This document shows positions 35,459 through 45,682 of a DNA stretch of 64,000 nucleotides, piece after piece. The stretch's first letter is position 1. Each line of letters opens with the position of its first letter. The DNA is from Sphingomonas phyllosphaerae FA2 (GTDB lineage Bacteria; Pseudomonadota; Alphaproteobacteria; Sphingomonadales; Sphingomonadaceae), in NCBI RefSeq assembly GCF_000427645.1, contig NZ_KE386571.1:3058895-3122894 (forward strand), given 5' to 3'. The notes below the pieces were generated by a model. That model had not been told where the DNA came from. It saw only the letters and a list, made by a program, of their open reading frames with translations, and searched no databases. A program made the translations under genes and the position numbers.

Positions 35459-37132
35459 ATGAACGACATTCCCGGCTCGCACGCCTTCGACGCCGCAATC
35501 GCCGCTGCCTTCTCGGGCGCGGGACCGGCGGAGGACGACGCCAGGGCAATCGGCTACGTGTGCCAGATCGCGGGGGGGCGTGGCGAGCTGTTGCTCGATC
35601 GCGCCGCGCTCGACGGCTTGCGCGCGCATCGCGATCCGGTGCTGGCGATGGCCGGGCAAGTCGGCGGACAGGTGAAGGTGCGGGTCGGCGCGACGTGGCT
35701 GATCGCGACGACGCGTGCGCTGCGGCTGGCCGACGATCGCGGCGAGGCGGTGATCGCCGAAGTCGATTTTCTCGGCGAGGGCGACGAGGAACGGTTGACC
35801 GGACGGATGCAGCGCTTCCGCCGCGGGGTGACCAGCTATCCGATCCCCGGCGCGCGGGTGTTCGCGGTCGACGGGCATGAATTGCGCGAGATCTATGCCG
35901 CGCGCGGGCGGGCGGCGATCGAGATCGGCACCGTCCATCCCAGCCGCGACGTGCGCGCCTCGCTGTATGTCGATGCGATGCTCGGCAAGCATTTCGCGCT
36001 GCTCGGCTCGACCGGCACCGGCAAGTCGACCGCCGCCGCGCTGATCCTCCACCGCATCTGCACGCTGGCGCCGCAGGGGCATATCGTGATGATCGACCCG
36101 CACGGCGAATATGGCGCGGCGTTCGGCGAGGCGGGCGCGCTGTTCGACGTGTCCAATCTCCAGATGCCGTACTGGCTGATGAACTTCGAGGAACATTGCG
36201 AGGTGTTCGTCACCTCGACCGGGGCGGCGCGGCAGGTGGATGCCGACATCCTCGCCAAATGCCTGCTCGCCGCCAAGGCCAAGAGCCGGGCGGGGCAGGA
36301 GATCGCCAAGCTGACCGTCGATGCGCCGATCCCATACCTGCTGAGCGACCTGATGCAGATTCTGCAGCAGGAAATGGGCAAGATGGACCGGGCGGGGGAT
36401 ACCTCGCCGTACCTGCGGCTGAAGAACAAGATCGACGAGGTGCGCGCCGATCCGCGTTACGGCTTCATGTTCTCCGGCATGCTGGTCGGCGATACGATGG
36501 CGGCGTTCGTCCAGCGCATCTTCCGTCTGCCCGGCGACGGGCGGCCGATCTCGATCATCGACGTGTCGGGCGTGCCGAACGAGATCACCTCGGTGGTGGT
36601 GGCGGTGCTGGCGCGGATGGTGTTCGATTTCGCGATCTGGTCGCGCGGCGAACCGCAGCGGCCGATCCTGCTCGTCTGCGAGGAAGCGCACCGCTACGTC
36701 CCCGCGGATCCGGCGGCGCGCGGGTCGGTGGCGCGGATCCTCGGGCGGATCGCCAAAGAGGGGCGCAAGTATGGCGTCGCGCTGGGGCTGGTGACGCAGC
36801 GGCCGTCCGATCTGTCGGAGGGGGTGTTGTCGCAATGCGGCACGATCATCTCGATGCGACTCAACAACGATCGCGATCAGGCGTTCGTCCGCGCCGCGAT
36901 GCCCGAAGGTGCGCGTGGCTTCCTCGACGCGCTTCCGGCGCTGCGCAACCGTGAGGCGATCGTCTGCGGGGAGGGTGTGGCGATCCCGATCCGCGTCGCG
37001 TTCGACACGCTGGAGGAGGGCCGGCGTCCGGCGTCGGACGATCCGGTCTTCTCCGCGCTGTGGCGCGAGACGGGGGGCGAGGAAGCGATGATCGCGCGCA
37101 CCGTCCAGCGCTGGCGCGCGCAGGGGCGTTAG
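35459..37132 (+). CDS. HerA-like DUF87 ATPase
   Basis: 557 residues. N-terminal HAS-barrel-type beta domain (about 20-150), then RecA/FtsK-like ATPase: Walker A GSTGTGKST (about 185), HGEYG, Walker B ILLVCEEAHR and arginine-finger region SMRLNNDRD. HerA pumps DNA with NurA in archaea; bacterial relatives also occur in defence. No nurA, nuclease or defence gene lies next to it here. ATG 35459 chosen; a TTG at 35441 adds 6 residues. Its end overlaps the convergent DUF1810 gene by 4 bp. Confidence 0.85.
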   Translation: MNDIPGSHAFDAAIAAAFSGAGPAEDDARAIGYVCQIAGGRGELLLDRAALDGLRAHRDPVLAMAGQVGGQVKVRVGATWLIATTRALRLADDRGEAVIAEVDFLGEGDEERLTGRMQRFRRGVTSYPIPGARVFAVDGHELREIYAARGRAAIEIGTVHPSRDVRASLYVDAMLGKHFALLGSTGTGKSTAAALILHRICTLAPQGHIVMIDPHGEYGAAFGEAGALFDVSNLQMPYWLMNFEEHCEVFVTSTGAARQVDADILAKCLLAAKAKSRAGQEIAKLTVDAPIPYLLSDLMQILQQEMGKMDRAGDTSPYLRLKNKIDEVRADPRYGFMFSGMLVGDTMAAFVQRIFRLPGDGRPISIIDVSGVPNEITSVVVAVLARMVFDFAIWSRGEPQRPILLVCEEAHRYVPADPAARGSVARILGRIAKEGRKYGVALGLVTQRPSDLSEGVLSQCGTIISMRLNNDRDQAFVRAAMPEGARGFLDALPALRNREAIVCGEGVAIPIRVAFDTLEEGRRPASDDPVFSALWRETGGEEAMIARTVQRWRAQGR

Positions 37133-37536
37133 CCGCCGAGCAGGCGCAGCGTCGCGTCGTCGGGGCCGTCGAAGAAGGCGTGCAGCGTGTCGCGGACCGC
37201 GGGGGGCGCGCCGGCACGGTCGAACAGGGTCAGCGACGAACGCAGCTTCATCGCATCGATCCCGCCCATGATCGCTTCGGCCGGGCGGTCGCGATGACGG
37301 TCGAGCGCGGCGACGCAGGCGAGATAGCGCGGGCCGAGCAGCGGGTGCGCGAGGTAGGCGCGGGCTTCGGCGAGATCGTCGATCGCATAGTGGCGCGCGG
37401 TGGCGCTGTGGCCGAGGCCAGCGATCTGCGGGAAGATGAACCACATCCAGTGGCTTTGCTTGGCGCCGCGCGTCAACTCGGCGAGCGCGGTGTCATAGTG
37501 AGTGGCCTGGGCGGAGACGAAGCGGTCGAGGTCCAT
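37129..37536 (-). CDS. DUF1810 family protein
   Basis: 135 residues. FVSAQATHYDTALAEL, WMWFIFPQIAGLGHS, HPLLGPRYL and DAMKLRSSLTLF are all DUF1810 signatures (the YbiA-neighbour calpastatin-like family). Function is unknown. ATG 37536. Confidence 0.88.
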   Translation of the reverse strand: MDLDRFVSAQATHYDTALAELTRGAKQSHWMWFIFPQIAGLGHSATARHYAIDDLAEARAYLAHPLLGPRYLACVAALDRHRDRPAEAIMGGIDAMKLRSSLTLFDRAGAPPAVRDTLHAFFDGPDDATLRLLGG

Positions 37537-37580
37537 GCCGCCTGCAACGCGCCGGGGGCCGCGGCGGTGCCGCGCCGCGG

Positions 37581-37688
37581 TCAGACGACCGGGGCGGTGA
37601 CGGCGTCGACGTAGAGCAGCAGGGCAGTGGTGGCGAAGCTGGCGGCGCTGAGCAGCAGCGACCGGACAAGCGTGGGATAGTTGTTCAT
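37581..37688 (-). CDS. 35-residue membrane peptide, second of a tandem pair
   Basis: Short reading frame: a polar N-terminus (MNNYPTLVRS), one hydrophobic helix, ending DAVTAPVV. GGAGC lies about 9 nt before ATG 37688. It aligns along its length with the peptide encoded just upstream (shared RSLLLSAASFAT / QSLLSVAAAFAV core and TAPVV / VTPIA end). No family recognised. Expression is inferred from the ribosome site and the paralogue. Confidence 0.6.
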   Translation of the reverse strand: MNNYPTLVRSLLLSAASFATTALLLYVDAVTAPVV

Positions 37689-37703
37689 CGACACGGGCTC
37701 CGC

Positions 37704-37814
37704 TCAGGCGATCGGGGTAACGGGAACGGCGGCGCTGACCATCACGGCGGCGACGGCGAAGGCAGCGGCAACCGACAGCAGCGACTGGCGAAGGGCGGTG
37801 AAACGGATCGTCAT
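37704..37814 (-). CDS. 36-residue membrane peptide, first of a tandem pair
   Basis: MTIRFTALRQ then a single hydrophobic segment (about 11-31) ending VPVTPIA. AAGGAG about 9 nt before ATG 37814 is a strong ribosome site. Homologous to the 35-residue peptide 15 bp downstream. Too short for standard gene finders. Probably a membrane-inserted or signal-peptide-like microprotein; function unknown. Confidence 0.65.
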   Translation of the reverse strand: MTIRFTALRQSLLSVAAAFAVAAVMVSAAVPVTPIA

Positions 37815-37961
37815 GGCAGGGCTCCTTGGTGAAGGCCGGTCGATCCGGCCCATGCCAGGGTCTTTGCAGAACCCGTGCCAAATGCTTCCCCGAGGGGGCC
37901 GGCGCATTTTACGACGCGAGTTGGTGCGATCCGCCAGCCCGATCGGGCAAGATGCGCCAGA

Positions 37962-39014
37962 TTACGGCGCAGTCTCCGACGTGATCGTCCGCGCACGGCC
38001 CTGATCCTTCGCGCGGTACAAGGCGGCGTCGGCGCGTGCCATCAACGCGGCGCGTCCTTCGCCGACGCGTCCCTCGGCCACGCCGGCCGAGAAGGAGACG
38101 ACCCCGATCGATTCGCCCGTCTCGCGGACGCGGGGACGGCGCTCCGAAATCGTGCGGCGAACGCGTTCGATCACCTGTGCGGCTTCGTCGAGCGGCACGT
38201 TCTCGAACAGCAGCGCGAATTCCTCGCCACCGTAGCGCGCGACCATCATCCCCTTTTCGGCTGCCAGCGTCTGCGCGACCATGCGGATCACGCGGTCGCC
38301 GACCGCGTGGCCGAAATTGTCGTTCACCTGCTTGAAGTGATCGATGTCGCAGATGGCGACGGTCACCGGGGTGTCGCGGTGGAGCGAGGCGAACGTCTCG
38401 TCGAAGGCGCGGCGATTCGGCAGGTCGGTGAGCGGATCGGTGCGCGCCGAGCCGCGCGCCTCGTCCAGCGCGGTGCGCAGCTCGTCGGTTTCGCGCAGCG
38501 CGGTGTCGAGCCGCGCCTCGGCGAGCTGGACGCGCCCGATCATGTCGGCGGTCAGCTGCGTGATCGCCTCGATCCCCGCCTCCGCGCCCATGTCGCGCAT
38601 CGTATCGGCGGAACGTTGCAGGTCGCGGCCGAAATCGTTGGCCTCGGCATGGACGATGCGCATCGCATCGCCGAAGCCCTCCAGCTGGAACATCATCCGT
38701 TCGAGCAACGCCTGTTGCGTGTCGACGTCGCCGCTCATCGTCGCATCGTCGTCCGCGGAGTCGATCGGCGCGCCGCTGACGGTCGTTCCGCCCAGGCTTT
38801 CGATGTCCTGGCTGGTCAGCCGCACGCCACCGTCGGTAAGTTCGGCAACGCGCTGGGCGATCAGCCCGGTGGCGTTGGCGACCACTTCGTACGCGAAGGC
38901 ATAATGCGCCGGATCGGGGCTGAGGCGGTGCGCGGCGAGGAACGCCCCGATTCGGGCGAACAGGCGATCTCCCCCGTTCGCTTGCCCGATATCGATCGCC
39001 CTGCTCGCCATCAT
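37962..39014 (-). CDS. Diguanylate cyclase (GGDEF)
   Basis: 350 residues. The N-terminal 170 residues are helical with no recognised sensor; a coiled-coil stretch (about 150-175) leads to a GGDEF domain with DPLTDLPNRRAF, CDIDHFKQVNDNFGH and the active-site GGEEF. RxxD-type inhibitory site is not evident upstream of it. It makes cyclic-di-GMP; no EAL domain. Start ATG 39014 (another at 39011); GTG 39023 possible. Confidence 0.9.
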   Translation of the reverse strand: MMASRAIDIGQANGGDRLFARIGAFLAAHRLSPDPAHYAFAYEVVANATGLIAQRVAELTDGGVRLTSQDIESLGGTTVSGAPIDSADDDATMSGDVDTQQALLERMMFQLEGFGDAMRIVHAEANDFGRDLQRSADTMRDMGAEAGIEAITQLTADMIGRVQLAEARLDTALRETDELRTALDEARGSARTDPLTDLPNRRAFDETFASLHRDTPVTVAICDIDHFKQVNDNFGHAVGDRVIRMVAQTLAAEKGMMVARYGGEEFALLFENVPLDEAAQVIERVRRTISERRPRVRETGESIGVVSFSAGVAEGRVGEGRAALMARADAALYRAKDQGRARTITSETAP

Positions 39015-39088
39015 CCGCCCCACATCGCCCCGAATTCCGGGATCGAAGCAGTACGCGGCAACTCCTAAGATATAATAACTGCTTGCTT

Positions 39089-39622
39089 TCAGTGGCCTGT
39101 GAGGCGGTGCACCGCGTCGAGCGAGCGCGTGACGTGTTCGGCCGGATTCATATCGGAATAGACCGAGGCGATCCGCCCGTCGCGACCAATGACATAGCTG
39201 GTGCGGCTGGTGACTTGCCGGCCCTTGATTTCCTTGCCGAGTGCGACGTCATAGCCGGCGACGACCTTCGGACCGGCGCTCGCGACCGCGAACTTGCCGG
39301 CGCATTCGCTCGACGAGAATCGCTGCAGGTCGGGGACGTTGTCCGCCGACATGCCGATCACGGTCGCGCCGGCAGCACGAAAGGCGTCGACCTTCTCGGC
39401 GAAGGCGCGCGCCTCGGCATTGCAGCCGCCGGTGAACGCGGCGGGGAAGAAATATAGCACGACCGGCCCGCGCTTGAGCTGTTCGGACAAGCGCACCGGC
39501 ACCACCTTGCCCGCGATCGCGCCGCGGGTGGAGAAGTCGGGTGCCTTGGCACCGGGCGCGAGCGTCGCGGCGGCGGGGGCGGCGAGGGTCAGGGCAGTGA
39601 CGGCAGCGAGCAGACGGCGCAT
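39089..39622 (-). CDS. Exported peroxiredoxin (AhpC/TSA, BCP-like)
   Basis: 177 residues. Signal peptide 1-19 (ending APAAAT), so it acts in the periplasm, unlike cytoplasmic BCP. The thioredoxin fold has the peroxidatic Cys in FTGGCNAEA (about 68) and a possible resolving Cys in SSECAG (about 106). It reduces peroxides. Divergent from crtY by 112 bp. Confidence 0.85.
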   Translation of the reverse strand: MRRLLAAVTALTLAAPAAATLAPGAKAPDFSTRGAIAGKVVPVRLSEQLKRGPVVLYFFPAAFTGGCNAEARAFAEKVDAFRAAGATVIGMSADNVPDLQRFSSSECAGKFAVASAGPKVVAGYDVALGKEIKGRQVTSRTSYVIGRDGRIASVYSDMNPAEHVTRSLDAVHRLTGH

Positions 39623-39734
39623 CGGGACGACTCCGGCAGGAGGAGGTTGATCCACAAGCCATATCATCGCCCGCCGGTTCCGCCAGCCTGCGCCGGGCTT
39701 CCGCAACGCACGGCAATAGGATAGCGCAAGCGTC

Positions 39735-40892
39735 ATGCCGGCCACCCACAAATGCGACCTTGCGATCGTCGGCGGCGGCCTGTCCGGCGCGCTGATCGCG
39801 CTGGCGGTGCAGGCGCGGCACCCCGCGATGGATGTGCGGCTGGTCGAGGCCGGCGAGACGATCGGCGGCAATCATTTCTGGTCGTTCTTCGGCGCGGACC
39901 TGCACGGGGCCGAGCAGGCGCTGGTCGCGCCGGTGATCGCGCATGGCTGGCCCGACTATGACGTACGCTTTCCGGGTCATGCGCGGACCTTGGCGCAGCC
40001 GTATTTCACCGTCCGCTCGGCGGCGCTCGACGCGCATGTCCGGCGGATGTTGCCGCGGCGGGCGCTGATGACGGGCCGATCGGTGCTGGCGTGCAGCGCG
40101 ACCGCGGTGGTGCTGTCGGACGGCGACCGGCTGAGCGCCACCGGCGTGATCGATGCACGCGGCGTCGGGGATGTGTCACTGCTGAGCGGAGGGTGGCAGA
40201 AATTCGTCGGGCACGAGCTGCGCGTTACGGGCGGGCATGGCGTGACGCGCCCGGTGGTGATGGATGCGACGGTGCCGCAGCTCGACGGCTATCGCTTCGT
40301 CTATCTGCTGCCGTTCACCCCTGACACGTTGCTGGTCGAGGATACCTATTACAGCGATTCGGCCGTGCTCAACGACGCGGCGATTGCGGCGCGGGTGGCT
40401 GAGTATGCGCGCGAGAAGGGCTGGCAGGCCGAGGTGATCCATCGCGAGCGCGGCGTGCTGCCGGTGGTGAGCGGCGGCGACTTCGCGGCTTATTGGCAGT
40501 CGAGCGGCGCGAAGGTCGCCAAGGCCGGGGTGCGGGCCGGGCTGTTCCACCCGACCACCGGCTATTCGCTGCCCGATGCCGCCAGGATCGCGGTGCTGAT
40601 CGCCAATCAGCGCGATCTTTCGGGCAAGGCGCTCCACGACCTGACTTTTCGCCACGCCGCGCGTTCGTGGCGGCAACGAGGTTTCTACCGGATGCTCGAC
40701 CTGATGCTGTTCAAGGCTGCCGACCCCGACCAGCGCTATCGCGTGCTGGAGCGCTTCTATCGCCTGTCGCCCGAACTGGTGGCGCGCTTCTATGCCGCGC
40801 GTTCGACCGGGCTCGACAAATTGCGCGTGCTGAGCGGGAAACCGCCGGTGCCGGTCGGCCGCGCGATCGCCGCGCTGGGAGGCCGCGCATGA
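39735..40892 (+). CDS. crtY: Lycopene beta-cyclase
   Basis: 385 residues. FAD-binding GGGLSGAL at 13-20, NHFWSFF near 51, YRFVYLLPFTPDTLLVEDTYYSD (about 188-210) with the catalytic acidic residue, and TTGYSLPDA near 277. It closes both ends of lycopene to beta-carotene, a step of sphingomonad yellow pigment synthesis. It overlaps crtI (ATGA). Confidence 0.94.
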   Translation: MPATHKCDLAIVGGGLSGALIALAVQARHPAMDVRLVEAGETIGGNHFWSFFGADLHGAEQALVAPVIAHGWPDYDVRFPGHARTLAQPYFTVRSAALDAHVRRMLPRRALMTGRSVLACSATAVVLSDGDRLSATGVIDARGVGDVSLLSGGWQKFVGHELRVTGGHGVTRPVVMDATVPQLDGYRFVYLLPFTPDTLLVEDTYYSDSAVLNDAAIAARVAEYAREKGWQAEVIHRERGVLPVVSGGDFAAYWQSSGAKVAKAGVRAGLFHPTTGYSLPDAARIAVLIANQRDLSGKALHDLTFRHAARSWRQRGFYRMLDLMLFKAADPDQRYRVLERFYRLSPELVARFYAARSTGLDKLRVLSGKPPVPVGRAIAALGGRA

Positions 40893-42364
40893 CGCGCCGA
40901 GCAGTGGTGGTCGGCGCGGGATTCGGCGGGCTGGCGCTCGCGATCCGGCTGCAATCGGCGGGGGTGGCGACGACGATCGTCGAGTCGCGCGACAAGCCTG
41001 GCGGGCGCGCTTATTATTGGGAGCAGGAGGGGTTCACCTTCGACGCCGGGCCGACCGTCATCACCGATCCGGCGTGTCTGGAAGAATTGTGGGCGCTGTC
41101 GGGGCAGAAGCTGGCCGACGACGTCACGCTCGACGCGGTGCAGCCCTTCTACCGGCTCAACTGGCCCGACGGGACCAATTTCGACTATACCAACGACGAC
41201 ACCGTGCTGCGCGCCGAGATCGCGAAGCTGAACCCGGCGGATGTCGCGGGCTATGGCCAGTTCCTCGAATATGCCGCGGGCGTGTATCACGAGGGGTATG
41301 AGAAGCTGGGCACCGTCGCCTTCCTCGACTTCGCGTCGATGGTGAAGGCGGCGCCGGCGCTGGCCAAATATCAGGCGTGGCGCTCGGTCTATTCGATCGT
41401 GTCCAAATATGTGCAGGACGAGCGGCTGCGGCAGGCGCTGTCGTTCCATACCCTGCTGGTCGGCGGCAATCCGATGACGACCAGCGCGATCTATGCGCTG
41501 ATCCACAAATTGGAGCGCGATGGCGGCGTGTGGTTCGCGCGCGGCGGGACCAATCGGCTGGTCGCGGGGATGGTCGCGCTGTTCGAGCGGCTGGGCGGCA
41601 CGCTGCGGCTGTCGGACCCGGTGACGAAGATCGAGACGCTGGGCGACCGCGTGACCGCGGTGGAAACCGCCAGCGGCTGGCGCGAGCCGGTCGACATGGT
41701 CGCGGCCAATGCCGACATCATGCACGTCTACCGCGACCTGCTGCCGGAATCGGGCGCGGCGCGGCGGACCGCGGCGCGGCTGGAGCGCAAGCGTTACTCG
41801 CCATCGCTGTTCGTGGTGCATTTCGGGGTGAAGGGGACGTGGCCGGGCATCCCGCACCACATGATCCTGTTCGGGCCGCGCTATAAGGGGTTGCTCGACG
41901 ACATTTACGAGCACGGGATGCTCAGCGAGGATTTCTCGCTGTATCTGCACCACCCGACCGTCACCGATCCGTCGCTGGCGCCCGAGGGTGACTCGACCTT
42001 CTACGCGCTGGCGCCGGTGCCGCATCTCGGCAAATATACCGGCGACTGGGAGACGGTGCGGCCGATCCTGGAGAAGCGCATCCTCGACGAGGTCGGGCGG
42101 CGGCTGATCCCCGACATCCACGACCGGATCGTGACGAAGTTCAGCTATGCGCCGACCGACTTCGCGCACGACCTGAACGCGCATATGGGCAGCGCGTTTT
42201 CGCTGGAACCGATCCTGACGCAAAGCGCCTATTTCCGGGTGCATAACCGCGATGACGCAATCCCGAATTTGTTCTTCGTCGGTGCGGGGACGCATCCGGG
42301 GGCGGGGATTCCGGGGGTGGTCGGGAGTGCGAAGGCGACGGCGGCGTTGATGCTGCGGGCGTGA
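40889..42364 (+). CDS. crtI: Phytoene desaturase
   Basis: 491 residues. N-terminal VVVGAGFGGLALA Rossmann motif, KPGGRAYYW, and the C-terminal signature FFVGAGTHPGAGIPGVV. It desaturates phytoene to lycopene, feeding CrtY. It is coupled to crtY; crtB, which makes phytoene, lies 17 kb away on the opposite strand. Confidence 0.95.
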   Translation: MTRRAVVVGAGFGGLALAIRLQSAGVATTIVESRDKPGGRAYYWEQEGFTFDAGPTVITDPACLEELWALSGQKLADDVTLDAVQPFYRLNWPDGTNFDYTNDDTVLRAEIAKLNPADVAGYGQFLEYAAGVYHEGYEKLGTVAFLDFASMVKAAPALAKYQAWRSVYSIVSKYVQDERLRQALSFHTLLVGGNPMTTSAIYALIHKLERDGGVWFARGGTNRLVAGMVALFERLGGTLRLSDPVTKIETLGDRVTAVETASGWREPVDMVAANADIMHVYRDLLPESGAARRTAARLERKRYSPSLFVVHFGVKGTWPGIPHHMILFGPRYKGLLDDIYEHGMLSEDFSLYLHHPTVTDPSLAPEGDSTFYALAPVPHLGKYTGDWETVRPILEKRILDEVGRRLIPDIHDRIVTKFSYAPTDFAHDLNAHMGSAFSLEPILTQSAYFRVHNRDDAIPNLFFVGAGTHPGAGIPGVVGSAKATAALMLRA

Positions 42365-42512
42365 GCCTGGCGCTTGCGGAGCCTTTCCGATCGGCTGGAA
42401 CGCGGAACGCCGCCAGTCGACGGTGAGTGACGGATCGAACTCGCCAAAGGGGGCGGTGGCGATCACTTGCGAACAACATAATTGAAAGCTTTGTCTGTCA
42501 ACACCGCGCTGG

Positions 42513-43556
42513 ATGGCACGGTCGTTGGCAGTCAGCGCAGCAGAGCAACGCAACAACTTCAATTTGTTGCGTCTGGCTTGTGCTATCGCCGTCATCGTGT
42601 CGCATTCGTTTCCACTCACGACCGGTGTCACCGAGTCGGAGCCCCTTTATCAGCATGGCCTTACACTTGGAGGCTATGCGGTCATCGTCTTTTTCGGGAT
42701 CTCCGGCTTTCTCATTGCCGGCAGCTTCGAACGAAAATCCGATGTTATGCGGTTCGCTGTTGCACGCGCGCGACGTATCTACCCAGCCCTAACCGTCGTG
42801 CTGTTGGTATCGACATTGTTGCTGGGCGCAGCGGTGACCGATTTGCCTTTAATCAGCTATTATCGCCAGTTTGGTACGTTCGAATACCTTGCGAATAATT
42901 TTATGTTCGATACCACTATCAAAGGATTGCCGGGCGTGTTCGTCGACAATCCGCATCGGTACACTGTCAATGGTTCGCTATGGTCATTGCCCCTTGAGGT
43001 GATTTGCTACTGCCTGTTGTACGGTATTGGTCGTGCGGGTCTGATGACACCGCGACGTTGCTTGATCTTCCTCCTGCCCGGGCTGGCGCTATGCAGTTTC
43101 TGGCGCATTGCCGGCGTAGCGGGTACCCTGCCGCACGTGATGCCCAGCTTCCTGACGGGTATGGCGCTCTACGTTTACCGAGAACGCATCCCGGCGAGCG
43201 TGCCTTTGCTCATTGCCTTGACGGCGGCGTGCTTCGCGACGCGGAACCTCGCAATCCATGAGGAGCTGGTTCGGGTGACGATCGCCTACGGCGCGCTGTG
43301 CTTTGCTACCGGGAGCAGCGCGGCGGGCCGCTATGTCGCGGCTAAAGGCGATTACAGCTATGGACTGTATCTCTACGGATGGCCCGTCACGCAGGCGATT
43401 GTCTTTGCGCTGCCGTGGATGACCGTGGCCGGTGTCTTGACCCTCACGCTGCCAATTACAGCGGCGTTGGCGTGCGCTTCATGGCATCTGGTCGAACGAC
43501 CGGCCCTTCGGGCACGGGTTCCCGGTCCCAAGGCAGGAGCGGTACTAGCGGTCTGA
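42513..43556 (+). CDS. Membrane acyltransferase (Acyltransferase_3 family)
   Basis: 347 residues, about ten membrane helices. FNLLRLACAIAVIVSHSFPL holds the catalytic R...H/D-like residues; FGISGFLIAG and NGSLWSLPLEV are OafA/Acyltransferase_3 signatures. It O-acylates a surface sugar. The gene is AT-rich beside its neighbours (22 of 60 bases are G or C in 42841-42900) and separates crtI from thiC, suggesting acquisition. 42365-42512 shows no gene. Confidence 0.88.
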   Translation: MARSLAVSAAEQRNNFNLLRLACAIAVIVSHSFPLTTGVTESEPLYQHGLTLGGYAVIVFFGISGFLIAGSFERKSDVMRFAVARARRIYPALTVVLLVSTLLLGAAVTDLPLISYYRQFGTFEYLANNFMFDTTIKGLPGVFVDNPHRYTVNGSLWSLPLEVICYCLLYGIGRAGLMTPRRCLIFLLPGLALCSFWRIAGVAGTLPHVMPSFLTGMALYVYRERIPASVPLLIALTAACFATRNLAIHEELVRVTIAYGALCFATGSSAAGRYVAAKGDYSYGLYLYGWPVTQAIVFALPWMTVAGVLTLTLPITAALACASWHLVERPALRARVPGPKAGAVLAV

Positions 43557-43592
43557 ACCGACAAGTCGCGCCACCCAGCCGGAAGCTCCAGC

Positions 43593-45590
<1,998 letters not shown>

Positions 45591-45623
45591 CGGTATAGGC
45601 GCGTCGGGGGCGCGACAGCAACG

Positions 45624-45660
45624 AAAAAGGCCGCACTCCGCGCGATGCGGAATGCGGCCG
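45624..45660 (-). terminator. Rho-independent terminator of the ferritin-like gene
   Basis: On the minus strand CGGCCGCATTCCGC pairs with GCGGAGTGCGGCC and is followed by TTTTT (45628-45624). It lies after the stop at 45683 and before the thiC riboswitch, insulating the latter. Confidence 0.85.
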
Positions 45661-45682
45661 AGAATGAGGTCGATGAAGCGGA

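Noticed and set aside
35432-37444. 670-residue minus-strand frame opposite the HerA-like gene
   Set aside because: Shadow frame of biased His/Arg/Pro composition.
40790-42631. 613-residue minus-strand frame opposite crtI
   Set aside because: Shadow of crtI, apart from the short N-terminal stretch noted separately.
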